Assembly: GCA_963082975.1 (NCBI GenBank)
Contig: OY720349.1
Location: forward strand, 61,502,501 to 61,566,500
Length of the DNA: 64,000 nt
Source: Labia minor
Taxonomy: Eukaryota > Arthropoda > Insecta > Dermaptera > Spongiphoridae
Direction: 5' to 3'
The notes beneath the pieces are model-generated. The model saw only the letters and a program-made list of their open reading frames with translations. It had not been told where the DNA came from and did not search any database. A program made the translations under genes and the position numbers. Position 1 is the stretch's first letter. Every line of letters begins with the position of its first letter. Shown one piece after another: positions 1 to 10,337 of the stretch.

Positions 1-167
1 AGATTCTATATATAGCAGTTTTATACAATTATTAATCATGTGAAAAATTATCAAACGTATATCTTTATCTTTACGGTCACTTTAGAAGAAAAAAAATCAA
101 AACGTTGTAGGTAATGACCCCCTTTCGGTTGAGCTACATTTCTCAAAAGTTGGTAGAAAACTACGAA
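1..167 (-). repeat. HINE-A repeat, truncated by window edge
   Basis: This stretch is the reverse complement of the middle of the HINE-A family seen complete at 6290-6884 and 62811-63407. Recognisable pieces are the segment around TATATATAGCAGTTTTATAC, the ACGGTCACTTTAGAAG segment and the GAGCTACATTTCTCAAAAG segment. Similarity stops near 167, so only an internal part is present. It is non-coding. Confidence 0.8.
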
Positions 168-399
168 TTTTTATTTTAATTGAAAAATTATACAAAAATT
201 TTCTATGAAAATAGGAATTTTTTTTTAAAAATAAAAATATAAACTTTTTTTAATAAAAAAAAATATTTTATAAATTTTAAAGAAATTACGTGTTTAGTTA
301 ATAAAAAAGAGAATAAATAATAAATAATTAATAAATAAAATATAGAATATATATAAATATAAATGGACTAGTCGTAAAATACATTGAATTTTGAAATAA

Positions 400-697
400 A
401 GTTTTTGGTGGTCGGCGCCGAGTACAGCGCATGAGTACTAATGGCGGTCCCCTACTCCTCGTCCGTGCGAAAACGAAGAAGGGGAGGGGGAAGGTATCGA
501 TCCGCATGAGGCATGCATTGGCCGCTGAGCGTGGCTCGAGTCCACATCATCGGATCTTTACCTCTGCCTGTCACTGACGGTGCTCACTGAGGTCGACACA
601 CGTGACCATCCCAACATCCGACCACAACAACCTGGACCACCCCGAGAGCTTATCACCCCCTTCAAGCGTCGGCCTGCCTACGATACTTCTCGGCAAG
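400..697 (+). other. GC-rich island, candidate first (5' UTR) exon with splice donor
   Basis: About 300 bases that are clearly richer in G+C and CpG than everything around them. They end at a near-ideal splice donor (GCAAG/GTGAGT, first intron base 698), after which composition returns to AT-rich. The ATGs near 431 and 439 open frames of only about 48 and 22 codons, so if this is an exon it is probably untranslated or has its start codon in a later exon. No repeat copy of it is visible elsewhere in the window, which favours host sequence over a transposon. No TATA box can be assigned. The call is inference from composition plus one splice signal. Confidence 0.35.
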
Positions 698-703
698 GTG
701 AGT

Positions 704-1964
704 TGATATGGTGCTGCTTAGCCATTCATGCTTAAAGAGGGAGCGAGGCAAATGAAATGGATGGTGGCCTGTCAATCCTCACCACATCCCCCCTCCCTTC
801 CTATCCAACATTCCAATTTTGAATAATCCAAATTTTTGTTCTATTCATTGCTACATATACACCATCGATTTCTCTTGAATTTCTTTACATTCACTTGTCA
901 TTTGTTAATAAAAATAAATAAATAAATAAATATTTCAGTAGAAATGTCTAATATTTTGAAAATAATATAAATTAGGAGTAAAGAAATAAATTTATATTAT
1001 AAATATATGACACTAACTATTAATAAGGTCATCTTTTACACTACAAAGAATTTGAGAATAATAAAATTATTTAAAATTTCAATTTTATTTTTTGTTTTTA
1101 TTTTTCTCATCTAATTATAAGTAAAGTTATGGTTATAAATATATATTATTTGATCGATGTATATACTCAAAAAGGTGTATATGTCAAAATTGTGGACAGT
1201 CGTATCAATAAAAAAATAATACATTGCATACAAATACTTATATGTTCAAAGACATTATCTTTAAAAGATAAACACAAATCTCGATTTATAGTTAGTCTAT
1301 CATCGAATTAATATTTAAATATCGTTTCAATATCTTTAAAAACAATCTAAATCAAATAATCATTAGAATAGAATTTAAATAAAATAAATTTTATGCAATT
1401 TTGACAATAATAATTCAATTACAACACCGTGAAACTATAATCCATTGATTATTATTTCTGACATTCACCATAAATATTGATCCCTCTTTATTTATAAATT
1501 ATGTATTCTGTTTCATAAACTATCTATATATTTTTTTTTTCTTTCTATATTTAACAATCTTGTTAGGTTTAATGGATTTAAAGTAAATAGGAATGAATAA
1601 ATGAATTTGTATAGATTTATTTAATTAGAATTTAGATATTTAAAAGATATAAATAAAAATTAAAATTTATTTTTCGTTAAGCTACAAAACATTTAATAAA
1701 ATTTAAATCAAAAGGGATTAAACTCTTTTCAAGATTTTGGATAACAAAGAAAACCGCCATCGAGCCCCGAAGCGTTGCGAGACGGAATCTAAGCGCAATT
1801 CCCTACAATATATACAACATACAAAAAAAATAAATAATAAATAATATATATATATATATAAATAATTGTGGATGGGAATTTCACTTACTTAAAAAAATAT
1901 TCATTCCAAATTATGTACTTATCATTTTTTGAAAAATAAATTGAAATTTAAAGTTGAATTAATT
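704..1964. other. AT-rich non-coding stretch
   Basis: No convincing gene or repeat family is visible. If 400-697 is an exon this would be intron. It contains (AAATA)n runs near 910-930 and a short GC-richer patch at about 1750-1800 with no supported identity. Confidence 0.5.
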
Positions 1965-2520
1965 ACTATCTCGGAATAGTATTGCGATCACGAAAATTTT
2001 CGATGTTGAGATTTTGATGTTTTTATACGTTTTGAAGGTTCCTGAATCATTTTCACTAAGGTTGAGAAAAATGTCTCTCTGTCTGTGTGTGTGTGTATGT
2101 AACCAAGATTACGCAAAAGCGGTTTGAGCTAGAATGATGAAATTTGGTACATGGGCATTATTCAAAATTCGTAGTTTTCTATCAACTTTTGAGAAATGTG
2201 CTCAACCGAAAGGAGGTCATTACTTACAACGTTTTGATTTTTTTTCTTCTAAAGTGACCGTAAAAATAAAGATATAGGTTTGATAATTTTTCACATGATT
2301 GATAATTCTATAAAACTGCTATATATAGAATTTCAGCTTGATTGAATCGCTGAAAGTACCAGAATTAATTTTTTAACACTGCAAATCTCACGCGCCAACT
2401 CGTGCCATGGTGCCATCAACAAAGAGCCAAACATGCGCTGGTTTAATAAATATTATTTATTAATTTTAATTTATAATTTAATTAATTTAATTTAATTTAA
2501 ATATAATATATGTTATTTTA
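1965..2520 (+). mobile_element. HINE-A copy, 3' end lost
   Basis: Starts with ACTATCTC, the family 5' end, followed by the conserved TTGCGATCACGAAAATTTTC segment, a (TG)n microsatellite near 2085 and the GATGAAATTTGGTACATGGG segment. The internal AT-rich block is reached near 2450, but the 3' inverted repeat and terminal hairpin seen in the 6290-6884 copy are missing. Non-coding and non-autonomous. Assignment to Helentron-type elements rests on the terminal architecture described for the complete copies. Confidence 0.75.
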
Positions 2521-3776
2521 TATTAATAAAATAATAATAATAATAATAATAATAAACTATAGCCTGTTCAGATGTGTCGTCACATGGGGACAAACAGAGA
2601 GATAAATAAATTTTTATTAAAATAAAAATAATTTTTATGGTTATCATTTTAATTATTATATTTGTTTTTATTTATAAAATAAATATTATCTATTTTTTTT
2701 ATTGGAATTAATTCTACAATTTTAGTTACTCCTGATAATTGTTTTTTCTAGAAATGTTTGGAAATTTTTATAGAAATGTTATAAAATATTTATATATAAA
2801 AAATTAAAAAATTGGAATTTATATTTATTAATCATGAAATTATTTATTAACAACTTTTAAATTTCTTCTTACCAGAAATAAACAATTATTATTTTAATTA
2901 TTTTAAATATTTATTTTAATAGTTAATGATGATAACCATGAATTTATCAATCTAAAAGTAATATCTTTAATACTAATCCTTGTTTTCATTATAATTTATA
3001 TAATATAGTATATATACCTCTCTCCCTAAATATATAAATATATATACTCGTACACACCCACAAAAATTTTAAAAAATTAATTTTCTCTTTGTAATGATTT
3101 TTTTTAAAAATTCAATAATATGTTTCAATTACAAAAATTCAATTAAATATAAATATGGTTTTAACTCAAGGTCCCCCTCTCATCTTGTTAAATCTCAAGA
3201 ACAAATATATGTATCTTTAAAAATTCTTTTAAAATTTTGAAAATGTAGGTATAAAATAAATGAAAATTATTATATGCTATTATACAAAAATTTTCATATT
3301 TAACTTTAAAATAATTTAATCTTATCATGATATAATTTCTTTATTATTTCATTCAATTTTTTATTTGTTTAATCTCTTATATACATATGTGCGTGTTAAA
3401 ACGAATTATTGTTTGAATTTTCAAATTTCATTAAGGGTATTACTATCAAAGTATTCCATTTTTAGTATTCTATACTATTATCGTATTTTTTTTTTAAAAG
3501 AATGTATCTGTATTAAAAAAAACCTTTATAAATATTTAAAAAAATCCCCTTCTGATCTTTGTGTAATATATGTATAGAATATAACAAAAAATATCCATAA
3601 CAAAAAAAAATCATACCTATTTGATTCTAATATAATAAAATATGTAAATATTATATAATCTATTAAAAATAAAAATTTGGCTAACACATCAAATTAATAA
3701 TAAATAACAAGGATTTTTCAAATATTAATAAAATATCTTAGAAACTCTCGTTTTTAAATTTTTTTTATCTTTTCTA
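2521..3776. other. AT-rich non-coding stretch with (TAA)n
   Basis: A (TAA)n microsatellite lies at about 2524-2554. The remainder is very AT-rich sequence with no recognisable gene, terminal repeat or conserved block. Confidence 0.5.
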
Positions 3777-4378
3777 ATGGGTCTTTCAACAACGACGGGT
3801 CGATGATAAAATTGAATAAAACTAGATGTGTGTGAGATATTAACGAAATTTATTTTTTATTTGAAAGACCCATTTATGCCATTATGGATGGAATATGACA
3901 TCGTCCAAATATCCGTCGCGGCTTCATATGGTGGCACGAATCCGAGAGGGCCAATTTTTAATGACTCTGTTGCAAAGATCCGGCTGTATCTGAGCGATGG
4001 CCTGCGTTATGTTGACTTTTAGGGCAACGGGCGATTGTGGGTTATTGGTATAGACCTGGCGTTCCTTTGACGTAAAGGTGTTGAATGGTTGCTTACTGAA
4101 TCAGTCGTCTCCAATTTGGTCACCAATCGTTGAAGAGTAGACTTTGAAGGGCCACCGCGTCTGCCGTAAAATGGGCGCAATGCGCGCAACGTTCGCACTA
4201 ACAAATACTCATTTCGATAATAAATTTTTATCATTTGCTCATGCTGCTCAACTGTGTTACTTGCCATGGTGATTTGGCATCAGTGACTGAATCAGAAAAA
4301 AAGATTTGACAGATGCCGCCAAAACAAAATGGCCGCCACAGATTATTAACATTGACCCGTCCTTGTTGAAAGACCCTA
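3777..4378 (-). mobile_element. Tc1/mariner-superfamily element, internally deleted
   Basis: A 602-bp element bounded by TA target sites and by inverted repeats beginning ATGGGTCTTTCAACAA on the left and, read inward on the other strand, TAGGGTCTTTCAACAA on the right; similarity continues for about 30 bases. It holds the first part of a transposase on the minus strand fused to a short C-terminal remnant, with the catalytic centre deleted. The helix-turn-helix region resembles that of the DD41D-type elements at 8802 and 16443, but the termini differ, so it is a separate family. It can only move with a transposase supplied in trans. Confidence 0.8.
3885..4267 (-). pseudogene. transposase remnant (N- and C-terminal ends only)
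   Basis: An ATG at 4267 opens 82 codons. Residues 1-70 are a DNA-binding helix-turn-helix of the type EQHEQMIKIYY ... RALRPFYGRRGGPSKST, continuing to LRQRNARS, which is where the family linker normally begins. The frame then runs into unrelated residues and stops at 4019. Downstream on the same strand, 4018 to about 3885 translates as a transposase C-terminus (RVIKNWPSRIRA and SRDGYLDDVIFH). All catalytic residues are missing. The gene is dead as a transposase, but the DNA-binding part is open. Confidence 0.8.
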
Positions 4379-5118
4379 TATAGATAATATTTATTATATA
4401 AATTAAAACATTAGCATTTTTCTTTTGATAGTAATATTTATAAAACATATTCAAATGGATTTATTTCAAAATTTGTCTACAATTAATTATCCCGCAAATA
4501 ATTTACATTTATATTTTCACCAACATAAATGATACAAACGAATCGACGAAACAAAAATAAAAGAGAGAAAAATAAATATTGAGAAGAATGTAAGTAGGAT
4601 AACGCGTGGAGACTGGGAGGGTGCAGATGTTTTGGAGTGGGAACGAACATCTTACTTTATGGTTTGTTTTTATTAACTTTTTTTTTATATTTAATTTAAA
4701 CGACTGTGATTTATGTGGAGATAAAAATACAAATTTCTTTAGTGATAAAAGTAAAATTTTTATTTAGTTTATTTAAATTGAAATAATTGTTTTTCCTGAT
4801 ACAATTATATTGATCATATTTTATATATTGTACATATTTTTAATAATATTGTTAACAAGAAAATTATGATTTAATAATAAAATTATTAACTTATTTTTTA
4901 TATAACTAAGTAAAAAGTATTTCTTACAGAGTTATTATTTAAATTATTTTATTTATTAATTTTGAGAACAAAAGTCGCAAATATAACGTGGGAACGATAA
5001 ATAAGAATTTAGAAAAAAATGATAACGAATAATTTTTTTCTCTGAATAAATTGTGAAATTTATTTATAAAATATTATACTGTATATAAAAGTATTAGGTA
5101 TTTATTATTTAAAATTCA
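4379..5118. other. AT-rich non-coding stretch
   Basis: No gene or repeat family is recognised. A somewhat GC-richer patch at 4595-4660 has no open frame of note. Confidence 0.5.
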
Positions 5119-5867
5119 TCTATATATATATATAAAGGTTTTTGTCTGCACTTTGCTCAGAATTTAAAATTTTTTGCATATCATCGCGTTTCATGACCTC
5201 TTGAACCCAAAAGTGAATTTAGAATTTTTCATGTCTGTCTGTCTGTCTGCCTGTCCGGAAAATAAGGAGGTTATAGACTCAAAATTGGCTGAACCGATTT
5301 CTATGAAATTACATCACAATATTCTTATATATCTCTATAGTAACATAGGCTATAAATTTTATTAATATCTAATCAATAACCGCAGAAATGAATTTTTTAA
5401 AGTTTATATTATGCTCCATGTCACTGGCCCTAGTGGAATCATTTTCACAATGAATATAAATTATTATGCCAATTCCCAAACAAAGAATTAATATAATATT
5501 TTTTTAAAAATCTAATTTTCAAATATCATTTCAATTAAATAATTTATTATAAAGGCTCTCATTTTAATTAATTTAATAAAATATTTAGATCATCTTTTTA
5601 ACTTATATTATCAGGAGACCGATTGGAATACGTCCGCTTGGAAGACCAAGGACGCGTAGGAAGGAACGTAAGAGAGATGGAACAGGGGCTCAGGATGGGA
5701 CAATAATAATATATATAATTAATTTACTGATTAAATTAAAATATATTTTAAATAATCACACAAAAAGAAATGAATGTTTTATGTTATATACGGATTGAAA
5801 CAAAATGGATGAAAACCTTTTACTACTTTCAACCAAATACTATGTACCACTAGGGGGTTCAGGAGGC
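5119..5867 (+). mobile_element. degenerate Helitron with captured RTE fragment
   Basis: Starts A/TC followed by a TATATA run and the GTTTTTGTCTGCACTTTGCT block; close relatives of this block lie inside the Helitrons at about 11210 and 43890. At about 5613-5700 it carries a plus-strand piece of RTE reverse-transcriptase C-terminus (GRPRTR-type codons). After that comes a linker shared in inverted orientation with 7528-7741 and 58244-58384, running through TTTCAACCAAATACTATG to a decayed copy of the GC-rich 3' block. The terminal hairpin and CTAG are lost. A decayed Helitron is the best reading; the 3' limit is approximate. Confidence 0.6.
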
Positions 5868-6289
5868 GGAGTATAGTATATATATAATTTTAGGATAAAG
5901 ATTGCATAATTAGATCATTATTTTTAAAATTTTAAAATTATTTCATTTTATTTAAAATACTTGATGTGATTATATGTATAGTATAATATTCATAAAATGG
6001 ACACAGTATATCAAAAGGAATAATATCATGCCATTTTTGATAAAAAAAAAGAGTGATAAACTAATAAGATGATGTCGGATAATCAAAGTATGGCCACTCA
6101 AGATAAATTACTATTTGTTTATTAAAAAGAAGACAAATTTAATGTATAACTATTATTTTAAAAAGAATTTTAATTATTAAAATTATTTTAAATATTTTCA
6201 TAATTATGCATTCAAATCTTCACTCAAGACGAGTTTATTTCCTAGTAATAAATAATACTCAATTAAACAAAACCTATATAACTATTTTT
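5868..6289. other. AT-rich non-coding stretch
   Basis: No gene, terminal repeat or repeat family is recognised. Confidence 0.5.
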
Positions 6290-6884
6290 ACTATCTCGCC
6301 AGAGATAGTATTGCGATCACGAAAATTTTCGATGTTGAGATTTTGATGTTTTTATACGTTTTGAAGGTTCCTGAATCATTTTCACTAAGGTTGAGAAAAA
6401 TGTCTGTGTGTGTGTGTGTGTGTGTGTATGTAGGCAAGATTACGCAAAAACGGTTTGAGCTAGAATGATGAAATTTGGTACATGGACATTATTCAAAATT
6501 CATAGTTTTCTATCAACTTTTGAGAAATGTAGCTCAACCGGAAGAGGGTCATTACCTACAACGTTTTGATTTTTTTTCCTCTAAAGTGACCGTAAAAATA
6601 AAGATATATGTTTGATAATTTTTCACATGATTAATAATTGTATAAAACTGCTATATATAGAATTTCAGCTTGATTGAATCGCTGAAAGTACCAGAATTAA
6701 TTTTTTAACACTGCAAATCTCACGCGCCAACTCGTGCCATGGTGCCATCAACAAAAAGCCAAACATGCGCTGGTTTAATATTTATTATTTATAATTTATA
6801 ATTAATTAAATTTAATTTAAATATAATATATTATGTTATTTAATCCAATTCAAATTGCGAGATAGTCGAGTTGAGACACTCCAG
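6290..6884 (+). mobile_element. HINE-A, complete Helentron-like non-autonomous element
   Basis: A 595-bp element. The left end is ACTATCTCGC (6290-6299), immediately folding with GAGATAGT into a terminal hairpin. Its inverted copy GCGAGATAGT lies at 6857-6866, followed by the terminal GAGACACTCCAG block; in other copies this reads GGAGACACTCC and forms a small 3' hairpin. A (TG)n microsatellite sits about 110 bp from the left end. There is no coding sequence. Subterminal inverted repeats, an internal microsatellite, a 3' hairpin and no clear target duplication are the features described for HINE/DINE-1 elements mobilised by Helentrons. Superfamily assignment is inference from this architecture. 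Confidence 0.75.
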
Positions 6885-7042
6885 CTAATTATTTTACCTA
6901 TTTTAAAGAAAACAACAAATACAAAATTTTTTTTTTAAATTGAGATTTTTCGCATTACGTTTACTATTTTCATACATATATGTAAAAGTTTTTCCCATTT
7001 GTCAAGAAGTCAAGAGCGATTCATTTCTTTAATATAGTTTAG
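6885..7042. other. short spacer, nothing recognised
   Basis: AT-rich spacer with no supported feature. Confidence 0.4.
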
Positions 7043-7231
7043 GGTAAAGACACCTTTTTTAATCAAGCATTCCACTTATTTCCTGTCTTGTCTGCTGGCA
7101 AAGAGGTAGGACAGTTCAAAAGGCATAAAGGAACCTATAATCGAGGGGCTTTGTCACGAGTCAAAAGTTTAAATGGAGTGAAATACGGTTGGTTGAGATC
7201 TGAAAAAGAAGGCGGTTGCTTGAACGCCTAG
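7043..7231 (+). other. unrecognised ATG-less open frame, possible exon or relic
   Basis: After an in-frame TAG at 7040, 62 codons stay open until TAG at 7229. The translation is protein-like in composition (for example FKRHKGTYNRGALSRV and GVKYGWLRSEKEGG) and the stretch is GC-richer than its surroundings. There is no ATG near the start, and a pyrimidine-rich run precedes GGCAAAG at about 7097. It could be an exon, a fragment of an old element or chance. I do not recognise the product. Confidence 0.2.
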
Positions 7232-7527
7232 TAATGGAAGAAATATGGTCATTCCTGGAGGGATTTAACTTCCTCGTTCTTTTAATTGATGGTCAAATAT
7301 GGGATCGCTTTAAGAAGAGAGTTTTATTATAAAAAGAGAAGAATTGTTTTAGACGGACGATTAGTTTATAAATTTTATCTTTTAAGAAAGTATACTTGAA
7401 AATAAGTTAAGTAGATTCTTTGAAAGAAGAATAGAAAGATGAACGGGTTAAGAATTTATTGATATTAGCGATATTTCGATAATTTCATATTACAATGTTA
7501 TTTCTCTGATCAAATAATAAAATAATA
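7232..7527. other. non-coding spacer
   Basis: No gene or repeat family recognised. Confidence 0.4.
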
Positions 7528-7741
7528 CTGGCTGCTCCAAGCGCCTTCGGCGCTCCTCATACCTAGACGGGGGCTCCGCCCCCTTTACCCCCGAGTGATA
7601 CATAGTATTTGGTTGAAAGTGTGTATGTAAAAGGTTTTCATCCATTTTGTATCAATCAGTATAAGTAGATAAGACATTTATTTGTTTTCTTGTAAAATAT
7701 CTTTTAATTTAATCAGTAAATTAATTATATATTATTATTGT
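7528..7741 (-). mobile_element. Helitron 3'-terminal fragment
   Basis: On the minus strand the sequence ends with the hairpin AGCGCCGAAGGCGCT (7540-7554), a short spacer and CCAG-T where Helitrons have CTAG-T, so the terminal tetranucleotide is mutated. Upstream is the shared GC-rich block GGGGGCGGAGCCCCC. The roughly 150 bp further inward are shared with 58244-58384 and with the plus-strand relic ending near 5867. No Rep/helicase coding sequence and no matching 5' end are seen nearby. Confidence 0.65.
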
Positions 7742-8801
7742 ATACTATCATCTAGTAATATAATAAGCTAGAGCAAACAGTAAAGAAACAAATATAAATG
7801 TTTATTATTTTAACAATGAATATATATATATATATTTTGCAACATTTCTGGAAAATGGAACACCCGCAGCTCAGCTCAGGAGTTACCTAAGATTCTAATT
7901 TCTTTTTTATTTTTCATCTCATTTGAGGTACCCTTCACCTCAGAAAAATTTGGTAGTTTTTTGCATACAGACGGACAGACTGTTGTATTAAATATATAGA
8001 TAATGCAAAAGCATCCTTTCATTTGTCTGACTAATTTCGTGGTTGGTTAAAATAAATTGTTTGTAATCCGCATTTGTACAATTAACATTTTATCATGAAC
8101 ATCCGAGTTGTATTCATTAATATGTTAATAACACTTTAGAAATAAATAATTAGGGGATATTTGGCGGTAAATTTTTATTTTATCCTTTATAAATGTATTT
8201 ATTATTATTATTATCATTATTATTTATTAGAGAAATTATATATTATATTTATATAAATATAACTTACTTTTATATTCATTATCACAAAATGAAAAAAAAA
8301 AAAATTATTCCCAAAACTCTTTTGAAAAAAAAGTTTCTATTATCTAGAGATGATAACAATAATTTGATCAGAAAATTATTTATTAAATATTTAATAAGTG
8401 ATTATAGAATATTTAATTCGAAATATTTTATATGAATAAATTAATAGTAAAAATGAATATTTATTTTGGAACAATTGAATGAGAATACGGGAGCTCTCCC
8501 CACTTGAACACAATTGCTCTTGAGGGACAGAAACTTCACTGTCATTTATGTCTAGTCGAGGGATAGTAAATAAATAAATACCCACAAGTGACGAATTGTT
8601 ATATGACATGCCTACTTAACTATTCGTGTTTTCGAATATTAAGAGGTTTTTTTTTAAATTTATAAAAACCTGAATATGTATATAATTATTAAGTATGGAT
8701 AAAGTAAACTTCAATATATTTTAGTATTGTATATTAAAAATCAAATTGATAATTAATTTGTATGATATTGATGTGACAAATAAAAAACAATAAACATAAT
8801 A
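7742..8801. other. AT-rich non-coding stretch
   Basis: Holds a (TA)n run near 7819-7836 and a GC-richer patch at 8475-8620 without identity. No gene is supported. Confidence 0.45.
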
Positions 8802-9694
8802 AAGGGTGTTTCTTTTAGAGATATAGAACTTTAAATTGTGCAATAAAACAACGAGGGATTATTCAATTGACATGAATTTTATTTATACGAAAGATAATCT
8901 TGTGGCATTACATTTTATATATGATTTCTGGCATATGACCGCCACTGCTGGCTCGGATGTAGTCCAATCTGGACTTCCAATTTTCGATAACTTTTTCCAA
9001 CATTTGTGGCCGTATATCGGCAATAACACGGCGAATGTTGCCTTCTAAATGGTCAAGCGTTTGTGGCTTATCCTCATAGACCAATGACTTTACATAGCCC
9101 CACAGAAAGTAGTCTAGCGGTGTTAAATCACAAGATCTTGGAGGCCAATTCACAGGTCCAAAACGTGAAATTAGGCGGTCACCAAACGTGTCTTTCAATA
9201 AATCGATTGTGGCACGAGCTGTGTGACATGTTGCGCCGTCTTGTTGGAACCACAGCTCCTGGACATCATGGTTGTTCAATTCAGGAATGAAAAAGTTAGT
9301 AATCATGGCTCTCTACTCTTTCGGGTCTTCCTCAATGCTACGTTCTACAGAAGCAATAGCTTCTTCTGTACGCACCGTACGGCGTCTCTGGGGATGCGAG
9401 TTATCAATAAGAGTAAAAGTGGTGCGAAAACGTTCCATGGTTAATCGAATTAACTGCTCTGATGGACGATTTTGTCGACGATAAAATGGATGTAGTGCAC
9501 GATGCGTATTCCGCACAGAACCATTATTTTCGAAATAAAATTGCATTATTTGCAAGCGTTGTTCAGGCGTGAGTCTATTCATGATGAATTGCCAAACCAA
9601 ACTGAGAATAAATCACTTGACAGCTGTTAAATCGGTGGTCAACTTGAACAGTAATGCCAACTTACAGTTCTAAACCTCGAAAAAAACCACCCTT
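8802..9694 (-). mobile_element. DD41D-type Tc1/mariner element, internally deleted copy 1
   Basis: An 893-bp element flanked by TA (8800-8801 and 9695-9696). Inverted repeats start AAGGGTG and continue for about 37 bp through a TATAGAACTTTAAATTG-type block. The minus strand holds both ends of a transposase, separated by a deletion of roughly the middle third. Spacing between the second aspartate (QQDGATCH) and the third (PLDYFLW) is 41 residues, which places it with DD41D elements. The same deletion junction occurs in copy 2 at 16443-17218, so this is an amplified non-autonomous derivative rather than independent decay. Confidence 0.9.
8908..9600 (-). pseudogene. DD41D transposase, central part deleted
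   Basis: The N-terminal piece (9600-9313, 95 aa) opens at an ATG and contains the helix-turn-helix region: LTPEQRLQIMQFYFENNGSV, then ALHPFYRRQNRPSEQ, then the linker HPQRRRTVRT. It ends in a stop right after the deletion. The C-terminal piece (9306-8908, 132 aa) contains QQDGATCHTA, the GPVNWPPRSCDLTPLDY motif with the third aspartate, and the C-terminus VIENWKSRLDYIRASSGGHM. The first catalytic aspartate and its flanks are missing and the halves are in different frames. No active transposase can be made, though the DNA-binding piece remains open. Confidence 0.9.
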
Positions 9695-9696
9695 TA

Positions 9697-10267
9697 TATA
9701 ACCTCTTTTCAATCAGCTTAAAACTAATAAGTAAATCTAAAACTTTCTCAAAATTATGATTATTTTCATGTCATGGTTGAATCAAATTAGTATACCTGAC
9801 TCAATTATACAACTCGTTAGCACAAAAGGTATAGTCTCTCTACATTAGTCCTCTGCCCTTGGGTGATATTTGCCACCAACTCAATCAAGAGCACTCAATT
9901 AATAGGATTTATACCTTTTCGGAGGCTAATTACCAATTTCATTAAAATAAAATCCAATATAGCTACTTTCTCTTGACTTTGACAAAAGTGAAACTTGATT
10001 ATCATGTTTTATGAAAGATAAAGAATACTTTTTCTTAATGACTTATTCCTACGATCTATGCAAATTGATATTATAAAAAAGAATTGAACTGATTTTAAAT
10101 TAACTTTAATTAATTAATTAAATTTAATTAATTAACTTTAATTAATTAATTAAATTTAATTAATTAACTTTAATTCATTGCAATTAATTATTATTTTTCT
10201 CTTACATCTATTCTTTATAAAAAATTAATAAAACCATAAGAATTTTATAATAAAATAATATGAGCTG
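9697..10267. other. AT-rich non-coding stretch
   Basis: No gene recognised. The tandem repeat at 10096-10185 is listed separately. Confidence 0.45.
10096..10185. repeat. AT-only tandem repeat, period about 30 bp
   Basis: About two and a half copies of a unit built from TTTAATTAATTAATTAAA and AATTAATTAAC. It contains almost no G or C and is highly self-complementary. Confidence 0.7.
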
Positions 10268-10330
10268 TAACCAGGCACAGAACCGACCGACGATTTGAAA
10301 TAAATTAATTTTCAAATAACATTATATATA
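10268..10330 (-). repeat. HINE-C 3' end, separated from its 5' part by a Helitron
   Basis: Contains ACCGACCGACGATTTGAAAT and the adjoining AATTAATTTTCA, which is the minus-strand 3' end of the HINE-C family including a decayed terminal hairpin (ACCAGGCACAG). The Helitron at 10338-11512 follows within a few bases, and the matching 5' part lies at 11583-11715 in the same orientation. Confidence 0.7.
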
Positions 10331-10337
10331 TATTATA

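Noticed and set aside
8193..8435. 80-codon frame with hydrophobic start, membrane-protein-like
   Set aside because: Driven by TTA/ATT-rich sequence. Such I/L/Y/K frames occur throughout the AT-rich stretches (3365, 17462, 24448, 45838) without motifs.
8836..9484. Several plus-strand open frames of 70-75 codons
   Set aside because: They are antisense shadows of the DD41D transposase remnants on the minus strand. The same holds for 16641-16877.
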